Assembly: GCA_050945155.1 (NCBI GenBank)
Contig: JBMNSK010000014.1
Coordinates: 1 to 31,916, forward strand
DNA: 31,916 bases
Direction: 5' to 3'
DNA from: JBMNSK01 sp050945155
Lineage (GTDB): Bacteria > Actinomycetota > Coriobacteriia > Coriobacteriales > Eggerthellaceae
The notes beneath the pieces are model-generated. The model saw only the letters and a program-made list of their open reading frames with translations. It did no database searches and had not been told where the DNA came from. A program made the position numbers and the translations under genes. This document shows positions 1 to 7,303 of the stretch, piece by piece (the stretch's first letter is position 1; each line of letters begins with the position of its first letter).

Positions 1-1
1 G

Positions 2-661
2 ATTGTGGGCAGTATCTATGTAACTGCGGGCGCAATCGTGGTAGGTGTTCCCATTGGTTTGTTATGTGCTATCTATCTGTCGCGGTTTGCGTCGGGAAAG
101 ATTGCTGGTCTCCTCAAACCAGGCGTAGAACTCTTGGCCGGAATTCCGTCGGTTGTTTACGGTTTCTTCGGCTTGGTTGTCATTGTTCCCTTTATTAGGG
201 ATGTTGCGGTAGGACAGGGCCTTTCGCTTTTGGCAGCCGTTATCTTACTTGGCATCATGATTTTGCCTACCATCATCACGGTTGCTCAAAACTCGCTTGA
301 TGCGGTGCCAAAGCAGTACTACGAAGGAGCGCTTGCGCTTGGGTCCGGACATGAGCATGCCGTGTTCAGCGTTATCGTTCCTGCTGCAAAGTCTGGCATT
401 ATGGCGGGCATAATTTTGGGTGTCGGCCGTGCAATCGGTGAAACCATGGCGGTTATCATGGTTGCAGGCAACCAGCCTATTATCCCCAACAGCCTCTTTG
501 ACGGCGTACGTACGATGACCGCAAACATCGTACTCGAAATGGGTTATGCGGCAGACTTACACCGCGGTGCTCTTATCGCAACCGGTGTTGTACTGTTCGT
601 GTTTATTCTCATCATTACCACTTGCTTCAACCTGATTAAGCAAAGGGGTGAGGCAAAATGA
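2..661 (+). CDS. pstC: Phosphate ABC transporter permease PstC (3' part)
   Basis: This is the C-terminal 219 residues of an inner-membrane permease; the start lies upstream of the window. Together with PstA it forms the channel of the PstSCAB high-affinity phosphate importer. The visible part has several hydrophobic membrane segments and the cytoplasmic permease (EAA-type) loop, EGALALGSGHEHAVF, followed by GRAIGETMAV, which contacts the ATPase. Family members are about 300 residues, so roughly 80 are missing. It ends in TGA overlapping the pstA start (ATGA, 658-661), which suggests translational coupling. The assignment to PstC rather than PstA rests on sequence pattern and on being first of two permease genes before pstB. 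Confidence 0.9.
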   Translation: MVGSIYVTAGAIVVGVPIGLLCAIYLSRFASGKIAGLLKPGVELLAGIPSVVYGFFGLVVIVPFIRDVAVGQGLSLLAAVILLGIMILPTIITVAQNSLDAVPKQYYEGALALGSGHEHAVFSVIVPAAKSGIMAGIILGVGRAIGETMAVIMVAGNQPIIPNSLFDGVRTMTANIVLEMGYAADLHRGALIATGVVLFVFILIITTCFNLIKQRGEAK

Positions 662-1566
662 TGGAGGCAGCACGTCTTGATGCACTCTATGCCGCAGCAG
701 CAGAGCAAAGTCAGCGGCGACAGGTGTCGCGTGGACGTCTTCTGCGTGGGCTTGTCTATCTGGGAGCAGCGCTTACGGCCATCATTCTTGTTGGTATCGT
801 GGGCTATATTCTGATAAAGGGCGTTCCCTATCTCACGCCTGAGATTTTTGCATGGGAATATAACTCCGATAACGTAAGTCTGACTCCGGCTTTGATCAAT
901 ACCTTACTCATGGCTTTGCTTGCCCTGCTTTTTTCCGTGCCTGTTGGTGTCGGATCGGCTATCTACTTAGTTGAATATGCAAAGCGCGGCAACCGTTTCG
1001 TGCAGCTCGTTCGTACCACTACCGAAACGCTTCAAGGTATTCCGTCTATTATCTACGGTTTGTTCGGTTTGCTGTTCTTCGTTACGGCGCTGCATTGGAA
1101 TCTTTCGCTTCTCTCGGGTGCCTGCACCCTTGCCATCATGGTCCTTCCGGTAATTATGCGCACGACGGAAGAGGCGCTCCTGGCGGTTCCCGATTCCTAC
1201 CGCCAAGGAAGCTTTGGCTTGGGTGCAGGGCGTCTCCGCACCGTGTTCCGCTGTGTTCTTCCATCAGCGGTACCCGGTATATTGGGCGGCATTATTCTTG
1301 CTCTCGGCCGTTGCGTCGGCGAGGTTGCCGCCTTGATTTTCACCGCTGGATCCATCGCTGCGATTCCTAACTTCGGGGGCGAAGGATTCTTAGCGTTCTT
1401 TGATTCAGCTCGCACTCTTGCAGTGCACATGTATGTATTGGCAAGCGAGGGCCTCCATGTGAACGAGACCTACGCCACAGCGGTTGTACTACTCGTTATG
1501 GTAGTCGCGCTGAATCTTTTGGCGACCTTCGCTGCAAAGAAGATGGATAACACCAAGGTTGATTAA
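658..1566 (+). CDS. pstA: Phosphate ABC transporter permease PstA
   Basis: 302-residue inner-membrane permease, partner of PstC in phosphate uptake. A cytoplasmic N-terminus of about 28 residues precedes the first membrane segment; about six hydrophobic segments follow. The family motif region TLQGIPSIIYGLFGL and the cytoplasmic loop QGSFGLGAGRLRTVF with GRCVGEVAAL are clear. The start ATG at 658 overlaps the pstC stop by four bases, with an AGGGG Shine-Dalgarno at 644-648, 9 bases before it. A second ATG at 661 is possible but spaced less well. The length is normal for PstA. Confidence 0.95.
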   Translation: MMEAARLDALYAAAAEQSQRRQVSRGRLLRGLVYLGAALTAIILVGIVGYILIKGVPYLTPEIFAWEYNSDNVSLTPALINTLLMALLALLFSVPVGVGSAIYLVEYAKRGNRFVQLVRTTTETLQGIPSIIYGLFGLLFFVTALHWNLSLLSGACTLAIMVLPVIMRTTEEALLAVPDSYRQGSFGLGAGRLRTVFRCVLPSAVPGILGGIILALGRCVGEVAALIFTAGSIAAIPNFGGEGFLAFFDSARTLAVHMYVLASEGLHVNETYATAVVLLVMVVALNLLATFAAKKMDNTKVD

Positions 1567-1579
1567 TAGAGGAGATGAG

Positions 1580-2467
1580 ATGGAAAATCAGATTTCTCTA
1601 ACTGGCAACTACATTCCCCACAATGCGGTGAGCGTACAACAGAAGGCTAAAGTTTACGTCCCTCAGGTGCAGGAGCGTAGCGTCGAAGAGACAGCTGAGC
1701 TTCCTCTGGAGCAGAGTCCAGTGAAAATGGGGGTTCATAACCTGAACCTGTTCTATAAAGATTTTCATGCCTTAAAGGACGTAAACCTGGACTTCCCGAA
1801 GAATAAGGTGACCGCCCTGATTGGCCCTTCCGGTTGCGGTAAGTCAACATTGCTTAAGACTCTGAATCGTATGAACGATTTGGTTGAGGGTTGCAGAATT
1901 GAAGGCGAAGTTGTGCTGGATGACGCGAATGCCTACAAAGAGGTGGCAGTCAATGACCTGCGGCGTCGCGTTGGCATGGTTTTCCAGCAACCAAACCCAT
2001 TTCCTATGAGCGTATATGACAACATCGCATTCGGTCCTCGCACGCATGGCATCAAAGGCAAAGAAGACCTCGATGCTATTGTCGAGCAAAGCTTGCGTGA
2101 TGCTGCTATCTGGGACGAGTTGAAAGACCGTCTTAAGAGAAATGCTCTCGGTTTGTCCGGTGGACAGCAGCAGCGTCTTTGCATCGCTCGCGCTTTGGCT
2201 GTTCGCCCTGAGGTTTTGCTCATGGACGAATCCACCAGCGCTCTGGACCCTATTTCTACCGCAAAAATTGAAGACCTTGTTGGCAGCTTAAAACAGAAGT
2301 ACACCGTTATCATGGTTACCCACAATATGCTGCAAGCACTTCGTGTTTCCGATAAGACGGCATTCTTCCTTTTGGGCGAAATGGTTGAAAGCGGAAAAAC
2401 AGATGACATTTTCACGAATCCGGTAGATCCACGTACAGCTGATTATGTGGCAGGTCGATTCGGATAG
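1580..2467 (+). CDS. pstB: Phosphate ABC transporter ATP-binding protein PstB
   Basis: 295-residue ATPase that powers PstSCA-mediated phosphate import from the cytoplasmic face. Visible motifs are Walker A GPSGCGKST, Q-loop VFQQPNPFP, signature LSGGQQQR, Walker B VLLMDESTSALDP and switch VTHNMLQ. I choose ATG 1580 because GAGGAG at 1569-1574 precedes it by 5 bases; a TTG at 1559 lies inside the end of pstA and has no Shine-Dalgarno. The ABC domain proper begins near residue 50 (MGVHNLNLFYKDF), so there is an N-terminal extension of about 45 residues unlike the usual 250-260-residue PstB. The extension is polar, with an acidic/Gln-rich stretch, and I recognise no domain in it. The gene directly precedes a response regulator, with no phoU. 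Confidence 0.96.
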   Translation: MENQISLTGNYIPHNAVSVQQKAKVYVPQVQERSVEETAELPLEQSPVKMGVHNLNLFYKDFHALKDVNLDFPKNKVTALIGPSGCGKSTLLKTLNRMNDLVEGCRIEGEVVLDDANAYKEVAVNDLRRRVGMVFQQPNPFPMSVYDNIAFGPRTHGIKGKEDLDAIVEQSLRDAAIWDELKDRLKRNALGLSGGQQQRLCIARALAVRPEVLLMDESTSALDPISTAKIEDLVGSLKQKYTVIMVTHNMLQALRVSDKTAFFLLGEMVESGKTDDIFTNPVDPRTADYVAGRFG

Positions 2468-2485
2468 TATTACACTTGATGCACG

Positions 2486-3181
2486 ATGATTTACTACGTT
2501 GAAGATGACAGCAATATCCGGGACTTGACCTTGTATGCCCTGCGCCAAGCAGGGTTTGAGGCCAAGGGGTTTCCTGCGGCAGAAGAGTTTTTCAACGCAT
2601 GCAAAGAGGAACTTCCTGAGCTTATCTTGCTTGACATCATGCTACCGGGAACTGATGGACTCGAAATCCTGAAGCGGTTGCGCAAGAATCCTACGACCAA
2701 GTGGATTCCTGTCATGATGCTTACGGCTAAGGGCACTGAGTTCGACACCGTAAGCGGTCTTGATGCCGGCGCAGATGACTATCTCGCGAAACCGTTTGGC
2801 ATGATGGAGCTCGTTTCTCGCGTGAACGCCTTGCTGCGTCGTGCTCAAAGCGCAAAAGACAATTCCGATGATGAACTTATCTGCGGGCCTATCACGTTGC
2901 GGGTGGCTGAGCATGAGGTTTATGTCAACGGGAGCCTTGTCAACTTGACGCTCAAAGAGTACGACCTTTTACGGAGCCTCCTAAAGAACATGGATCATGT
3001 TTTGACCAGAAGTCAGCTGCTTGAAGACGTGTGGGGAATTACCTACGTTGGCGCGACAAGAACGGTCGATGTTCATGTTCAAACGCTGCGGCAAAAACTC
3101 TCCCAGGCTTGTCCCGGTGCTGACCGCTGCATAGTTACGGTGCGTGGTGTGGGCTACTGTGCCCGCCACGTTGATTCCTAG
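2486..3181 (+). CDS. phoP: PhoP/PhoB-type OmpR-family response regulator
   Basis: 231-residue two-component response regulator. The receiver domain (about 1-115) has the acidic pair D7/D8, phosphoacceptor D50 in LILLDIMLP, T80 and K102 (LAKPF). A C-terminal winged helix (about 130-230) with the DVHVQTLRQKL recognition-helix region binds DNA. Position after pstCAB and before a sensor kinase points to the phosphate-starvation system, the PhoP-PhoR/PhoB-PhoR type. It starts 18 bases after pstB, and no good Shine-Dalgarno is present between them. An in-frame TGA at 2477 rules out an earlier start, so translation probably depends on coupling to pstB. The symbol is by context; naming between phoP, phoB and regX3 is arbitrary here. 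Confidence 0.9.
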   Translation: MIYYVEDDSNIRDLTLYALRQAGFEAKGFPAAEEFFNACKEELPELILLDIMLPGTDGLEILKRLRKNPTTKWIPVMMLTAKGTEFDTVSGLDAGADDYLAKPFGMMELVSRVNALLRRAQSAKDNSDDELICGPITLRVAEHEVYVNGSLVNLTLKEYDLLRSLLKNMDHVLTRSQLLEDVWGITYVGATRTVDVHVQTLRQKLSQACPGADRCIVTVRGVGYCARHVDS

Positions 3182-3236
3182 TAGTTTTCATCGCAGTATT
3201 CCGGTTATTACGCTCAAGAAGGGGAGAAGCGCATAG

Positions 3237-4688
3237 GTGGCTAAGCCGAGCAAAAGCCTTTCCGGGCGCATTTTTAGTACGGTACTCATCTTTTCGCTTC
3301 TTGTCGTCTTGGTGCTTGCGATAGCGCTGTCTAGCGTCTTTTATTTGAATTACGAAGATGATGCTGCTGCTGAGCTCGAAATGAGGGCTCAGGAGGTAGC
3401 AAGTTATATGAACGCCGTGCCCGAAGACGAAGCGGTGAGTTTTCTGGAGAAAAACGTCGAAGGCGATACGCGCTATACCTTAATTGATAACGACGGAACG
3501 GTGCTCTATGACAATTGGTCTGATGTATCCACCATGGACAATCATGCTAGCCGTCCCGAAGTGCTGAGTGCAACCGAAACAGGCCTCGGGTCTTCGAGTC
3601 GTTATTCCGACACGATACAAACCGATACCCTCTATGCGGCTGTCCGCCTCGATAACGGCAATATCGTCCGTCTTGCTGAAACACGTCACTCACTGGTTGT
3701 CTTCATGGGGAATATGTTTATTCCCGTACTCTTTATTCTGGCGGTCGTGGTCATTGCGGTTGCTATTCTCTCGCGCGTCCTCACGCGCCGTATTTTGCGC
3801 CCTATGAATGCGCTCGACCTCAGTCATCCTCTCGACAACGATATTTATGTCGAGATGGAACCGCTCCTTGAACGTGTCGACAACCAACAAGTTATGCTCA
3901 GAGAGCAGAACGCAAAACTTGCTCAGGCAGAAAACGTACGCCGTGACTTTTCAAGTAATGTCAGCCATGAGATGAAGACCCCCCTTCAGGTTATATCGGG
4001 CTATGCCGAAATAATGCAGAACGGCGATATTCCTCCTGAAGAAGTCAAGAAATTCTCTGCGCTAATTTACGAAGAGTCGCTGACGATGCGGGCGTTAATC
4101 GATGATTTGCTCACGCTTTCGCGTCTCGATGAGCCTTCTTTCTCGTTCGAAAATACGGAAATTGATGTGTATAGCGTGGCTCGCCGTGTTTCGGCACGTA
4201 TTCAAGTTTTCGCAGAAGAGCGTCATGTTGCAGTCTATGTGCAGGGTATTCCTGCTTATATTCGGGGTAGTGGAACGCTCATTGAAGAAATGATCTACAA
4301 CCTCATGGAGAATGGTATTCGCTATAACCACTGTGACGGCAATGTCCAGGTTTGGATATCGGTGGTTCAAAACGATGCAGAAACCAAAAAGAAATATGGC
4401 AGCGATACCTGCGTTTGCATTCGCACCACGGATACGGGTCCCGGCATTCCGCCTGAGATGCGCGACAAAATATTCCAGCGTTTCTTCCGCATTGAACAGA
4501 GTCGTTCAAAAGAAACCGGAGGAACTGGTCTTGGTCTTGCCATCGTAAAGCACGCCGTACAGTACCACCATGGCACCATCGAAGTACTGGGTGAAGAAGG
4601 CGAGGGAACCACGTTTGTGGTAATGCTTCCTGCAATTGACCCGCCCATTCAACCGCCGATTGTGATGTACAGCGATTTTGAGGACTAA
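3237..4688 (+). CDS. phoR: PhoR-type sensor histidine kinase
   Basis: 483-residue membrane histidine kinase, the likely partner of the response regulator just upstream. Membrane helix 1 is near residues 12-35, an extracytoplasmic sensor region of about 120 residues follows, and helix 2 is near 159-180. The H-box FSSNVSHEMKTPLQ has phosphorylated H244, and the ATPase part shows the N-box (YNLMENGIRYN), G1 (DTGPGIP), F-box (FQRFFRIEQ) and G2 (GGTGLGLAIVKH). All catalytic motifs are intact. The start is GTG 3237 with GGGGAG at 3221-3226, 10 bases before it. The extracytoplasmic loop (LIDNDGTVLYDN) is PAS/Cache-like. Phosphate control is inferred from the operon, not from the sensor itself. Confidence 0.9.
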   Translation: MAKPSKSLSGRIFSTVLIFSLLVVLVLAIALSSVFYLNYEDDAAAELEMRAQEVASYMNAVPEDEAVSFLEKNVEGDTRYTLIDNDGTVLYDNWSDVSTMDNHASRPEVLSATETGLGSSSRYSDTIQTDTLYAAVRLDNGNIVRLAETRHSLVVFMGNMFIPVLFILAVVVIAVAILSRVLTRRILRPMNALDLSHPLDNDIYVEMEPLLERVDNQQVMLREQNAKLAQAENVRRDFSSNVSHEMKTPLQVISGYAEIMQNGDIPPEEVKKFSALIYEESLTMRALIDDLLTLSRLDEPSFSFENTEIDVYSVARRVSARIQVFAEERHVAVYVQGIPAYIRGSGTLIEEMIYNLMENGIRYNHCDGNVQVWISVVQNDAETKKKYGSDTCVCIRTTDTGPGIPPEMRDKIFQRFFRIEQSRSKETGGTGLGLAIVKHAVQYHHGTIEVLGEEGEGTTFVVMLPAIDPPIQPPIVMYSDFED

Positions 4689-4728
4689 TTTGAAAGGCCG
4701 GGGTGCATTCGAAAAATTTGACGTAAAA

Positions 4729-4901
4729 GAAAGCCGTCCCGCTCCTCGCCAATAGGATGAACCCACCTCAAAAAGGTGGGTGCCCGCAGCTTGTTTCCTG
4801 GCTTTCGTATCAACGGACACGAATCCCCATTTCGCAAGCAATCTAAGGCTCCCAATGCAAATACGTCGGTCCACGTGTATGGCGAACTGGAGCAGGACTT
4901 G
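4729..4901 (-). ncRNA. ssrS: 6S RNA (RNA polymerase-binding regulator)
   Basis: The minus strand folds as one long interrupted hairpin. The 5' strand TCCTGCTCC-agt-TCGCC (4897 down to 4881) pairs with 3' strand GGCGAGGAGCGGGA (4751 down to 4738). One pair is U-G and works only if the minus strand is transcribed. The 5' GUCCUGCUCCAGUUCGCC resembles the B. subtilis/E. coli 6S opening (GUCCUGAGGUGUUCG). The apical UUCGUGUCCGUUGAUACGAAAGCC parallels the E. coli apical stem and AAGCC, and the small hairpin at 4762-4782 matches the bubble hairpin in E. coli 6S. 6S RNA mimics an open promoter and traps housekeeping RNA polymerase in stationary phase. Length (about 173 nt) fits. Ends are approximate; the T-rich 4725-4735 region may terminate it. 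Covariance search was not possible. Confidence 0.75.
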
Positions 4902-4907
4902 CCACTG

Positions 4908-4936
4908 AGTATAAGGGTAGAACCGCAAGAAAATAA
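4908..4936 (-). promoter_or_regulatory. Promoter of 6S RNA
   Basis: On the minus strand a TTATTT -35 candidate (4931-4936), a 17-base spacer and a TATACT -10 box (4908-4913) put the transcription start near 4901, at the 5' end of the folded RNA. The -10 is one mismatch from consensus; the -35 is weak. Confidence 0.55.
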
Positions 4937-4973
4937 GACTTAAACCTCGGGTCTCAATGCGGTAAAATAGTGC

Positions 4974-4996
4974 AGGTGCTTCGGGGCACTTTTTTT
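4974..4996 (+). terminator. Rho-independent terminator upstream of rarA
   Basis: AGGTGC (4974-4979), loop TTCGGG and GCACTT form a 6-bp stem followed by a run of seven T (4990-4996). It acts on plus-strand transcripts. No closer terminator follows phoR, which ends at 4688, so it may end pst-pho read-through after that has crossed the 6S gene antisense. It also insulates the rarA promoter. Confidence 0.75.
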
Positions 4997-5135
4997 ATGC
5001 CCACTTTCCTCAATCAAATCTATGACCTGAGTACCCGTCTTCGTTTCGGATCACTTTCTTGAGGCGTTCACTCTAGCTGCCATGCCTCTTCTTTATCCTC
5101 TTTCATTTTTTTGGCGTCTTTGCCCACCCTTTTTC

Positions 5136-5164
5136 GTCAATCGCTTCATACCGCTTTGTATAAT
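5136..5164 (+). promoter_or_regulatory. Promoter giving a leaderless rarA mRNA
   Basis: A perfect TATAAT lies at 5159-5164 and the ATG at 5171 begins exactly 7 bases after its last base, the normal start-site distance. The predicted mRNA therefore begins at the A of the start codon. The -35 candidate GTCAAT (5136-5141) at 17-base spacing is poor. There is no Shine-Dalgarno before this ATG, which agrees with leaderless translation, common in Actinobacteria. Confidence 0.6.
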
Positions 5165-5170
5165 GACGCT

Positions 5171-6526
5171 ATGGATACCTTGTTCACAGAAATGGAAGAA
5201 GAAGCTCGGTTTGAAGTGGCACCACTTGCGGTGCGCATGCGGCCGCGTACGCTCGATGAAATTGTGGGGCAAGAGGAAGCTGTAGGAGAGGGAAGCTGGC
5301 TGCGGTCTGCAATTGAGCAGGACAACTTAAGCTCCGTCATTCTCTTTGGACCAGCTGGTACGGGTAAAACTTCCTTAGCGCACGTTATTGCCAATGCGAC
5401 AAAGGCACATTTTGTCGAGGTGTCGGCTATTGGTGGAACGGTTTCGGATCTGCGGCGGGAAATAGACGCCGCCAAGGAGCGCCTGCTTCTAAACGGGTCG
5501 CAAACTATTCTCTTCGTTGATGAAATTCACCGTTTTAACCGCGCACAGCAGGATGCGCTTTTGCATGCGGTTGAAGACCGCACGGTAGTGCTTGTGGGTG
5601 CTACAACAGAAAACCCATTTTTTGAGGTGAATTCCGCGCTTATTTCAAGAAGTCGCATCATTGAGCTTAAAAGCCTTTCAGATCAAAGCATCGAAGAGCT
5701 TCTTTACAATGCCCTTACCGACAACCGCGGACTTGCAAGGCGGTATAAGCTTGCGAAAAAGGCGCGAGAAGCCATCGTGGTTCTTGCGGGAGGAGATGCT
5801 CGCAACGCGCTTACCACCCTTGAGCTTGCTGCTGAGGTGGTAGGGCCTGGGAATGCAAAGAGGCCACAGACCATCACCGAAGATGCTGTTCGAAGTGTCA
5901 CCCCTCATCGCTCCTTACCCTATGACAAAGATAAGGACATGCACTATGACATCATCTCCGCTTTCATAAAGTCCATGCGTGGATCGGATCCCGACGCTGC
6001 GCTTTACTGGCTTGCGCGCATGATTGATGGGGGAGAAGACCCGAAATTCATTGCTCGTCGTATTTTTATCCTTGCATCGGAAGATATTGGAAATGCCGAC
6101 CCGCAAGCCATCCTCGTTGCTGCAGCAGCGTTTAAAAGCGCCGAGGTAATTGGATATCCGGAATGTGCAATTAACCTTGCACAGGCAGCTACCTATATGG
6201 CCTTAGCTCCGAAAAGCAATGCTGCTGTCCAAGGTATTGAAGTGGCTTTATCAGAGGTTCGCAGGGGAAAGAAACGTGATGTTCCAGACCACCTCCGTGA
6301 CCGCCACCGTCCTGGGTCAGAGTCGTATGGACCCTATAAATATCCGCACAATTACCCTGGCGGATGGGTTGACCAGCGCTACCTGCCCGAAGGCCTTTCG
6401 AAAGGTGCGTTTTGGCATCCGAGTGAGCGTGGATGGGAGGCTTACCGAAGCGAGGCTACGATGAGGGACCGCGCAGACCACCGCGGTTTAGACGAGACCC
6501 CCGATTCGCCTGAAGAACATGCATAA
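5171..6526 (+). CDS. rarA: Replication-associated recombination protein RarA (MgsA)
   Basis: 451-residue AAA+ ATPase of the RarA/Mgs1/WRNIP1 family, which acts at stalled replication forks and binds SSB. Walker A GPAGTGKTS begins at residue 60; Walker B FVDEIHRF has D117/E118; sensor 1 is VGATTENPF; the C-terminal clamp-loader-like and tetramerisation part has MIDGGEDPKFIARR and ASEDIGNADPQA. Length is normal. I choose ATG 5171 over a TTG at 5111 because the TATAAT box at 5159 would cut off any longer product and the family N-terminus fits MDTLFTEM. The tail of about 20 residues is charged. It is followed closely by the DUF948 gene, as in Mycobacterium. Confidence 0.95.
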   Translation: MDTLFTEMEEEARFEVAPLAVRMRPRTLDEIVGQEEAVGEGSWLRSAIEQDNLSSVILFGPAGTGKTSLAHVIANATKAHFVEVSAIGGTVSDLRREIDAAKERLLLNGSQTILFVDEIHRFNRAQQDALLHAVEDRTVVLVGATTENPFFEVNSALISRSRIIELKSLSDQSIEELLYNALTDNRGLARRYKLAKKAREAIVVLAGGDARNALTTLELAAEVVGPGNAKRPQTITEDAVRSVTPHRSLPYDKDKDMHYDIISAFIKSMRGSDPDAALYWLARMIDGGEDPKFIARRIFILASEDIGNADPQAILVAAAAFKSAEVIGYPECAINLAQAATYMALAPKSNAAVQGIEVALSEVRRGKKRDVPDHLRDRHRPGSESYGPYKYPHNYPGGWVDQRYLPEGLSKGAFWHPSERGWEAYRSEATMRDRADHRGLDETPDSPEEHA

Positions 6527-6544
6527 AAACCCATAATTCCGTGC

Positions 6545-6550
6545 TATAGT
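6545..6550 (+). promoter_or_regulatory. Possible -10 box for the DUF948 gene
   Basis: TATAGT lies 18 bases after the rarA stop and 30 bases before the ATG at 6581, giving a start near 6557 and a leader that contains the GGGAGG ribosome site. No convincing -35 hexamer is present, so this is tentative. Confidence 0.35.
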
Positions 6551-6580
6551 TTGAATGTCGCACGGATGGGAGGATGTTCA

Positions 6581-7276
6581 ATGTCACTAGAGTCAATTCT
6601 AAACTTAGCACTACCCATTGTTTATGCCCTTGTTGGGCTTGCTCTTATTTGGTTCGTCATTGAGCTTGTCATGACGGTGCGCAAAGCACGTTCGACCGTT
6701 ACCAATATCGAAAAGAAAATTAACCCGACGCTTGACCATGTCGAGGAAATGGCTAAGTCACTGGAGCCTGCTGTAAAAAAGGTTGACCCTTTGGTTGACC
6801 GTGTTTCACTCACGGTTGACGCCGCGAATTTAGAGGTCATGCGTGTTGACCAAATTCTTGAAGATGTAAGCAATGTCACCAGTACCGCATCGAATGCAGC
6901 TGATGCTATCGATAAAATTTCAAGCGCTCCAGTTGAACTCGTCAATACGGTGACACGCCGTGTTCGCACCGCGTTGCAGCCGGTTGTGGGAAGCGACGAG
7001 TCACGTCGGCTGGGCGAACAAAAAGATGAAGCCGCTGAAGGAGCACAGGGTATAGAAGAAGGCTTTGTCTCAAAGATTCACCGCGTTGCCGTTCAGGAAA
7101 AAGACCGCATTGCTGCCGAAGAAGAGGGAGCAAATCAGGGTAGCGACCAAGCTCTCGCTGATACTACTCAGGCAGGCGAGGCGGAAAAGAAAGAGGATGC
7201 GTCAAGTTCTGAGAGTGGCTCGGACAATCCTGACTCTCAGGAAGGGCAAAGCAAATACTATACGTATAAGTCTTAA
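6581..7276 (+). CDS. DUF948-like membrane-anchored coiled-coil protein
   Basis: 231 residues. One N-terminal membrane helix (about 8-28, LALPIVYALVGLALIWFVIE) is followed by a heptad-rich helical region (30-130) resembling DUF948 proteins. An acidic, Gln/Glu/Ser-rich, probably disordered tail occupies about 140-231. DUF948 members are small anchored proteins of unknown function related in pattern to Gram-positive general-stress YtxG-like proteins. I choose ATG 6581 because GGGAGG (6568-6573) is 7 bases before it; a TTG at 6551 has no such site. The position between rarA and alaS is the same as that of a DUF948 gene in mycobacteria. No enzymatic motif is seen. Confidence 0.75.
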   Translation: MSLESILNLALPIVYALVGLALIWFVIELVMTVRKARSTVTNIEKKINPTLDHVEEMAKSLEPAVKKVDPLVDRVSLTVDAANLEVMRVDQILEDVSNVTSTASNAADAIDKISSAPVELVNTVTRRVRTALQPVVGSDESRRLGEQKDEAAEGAQGIEEGFVSKIHRVAVQEKDRIAAEEEGANQGSDQALADTTQAGEAEKKEDASSSESGSDNPDSQEGQSKYYTYKS

Positions 7277-7303
7277 GGTATGCGCCGTTAGGAGTTGCGC
7301 GCC

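Noticed and set aside
4303..4928. Minus-strand reading frames over the end of phoR and the following gap
   Set aside because: They run antisense to conserved kinase motifs or through the 6S RNA hairpin, lack ribosome sites and resemble no protein.
4741..4990. Cobalamin or other riboswitch upstream of rarA
   Set aside because: Short matches to B12-box-like bases (GCCACTG on plus, AGCCAGGAAAC on minus) occur, but the core pairing and order do not fit, and the minus-strand 6S fold explains both.
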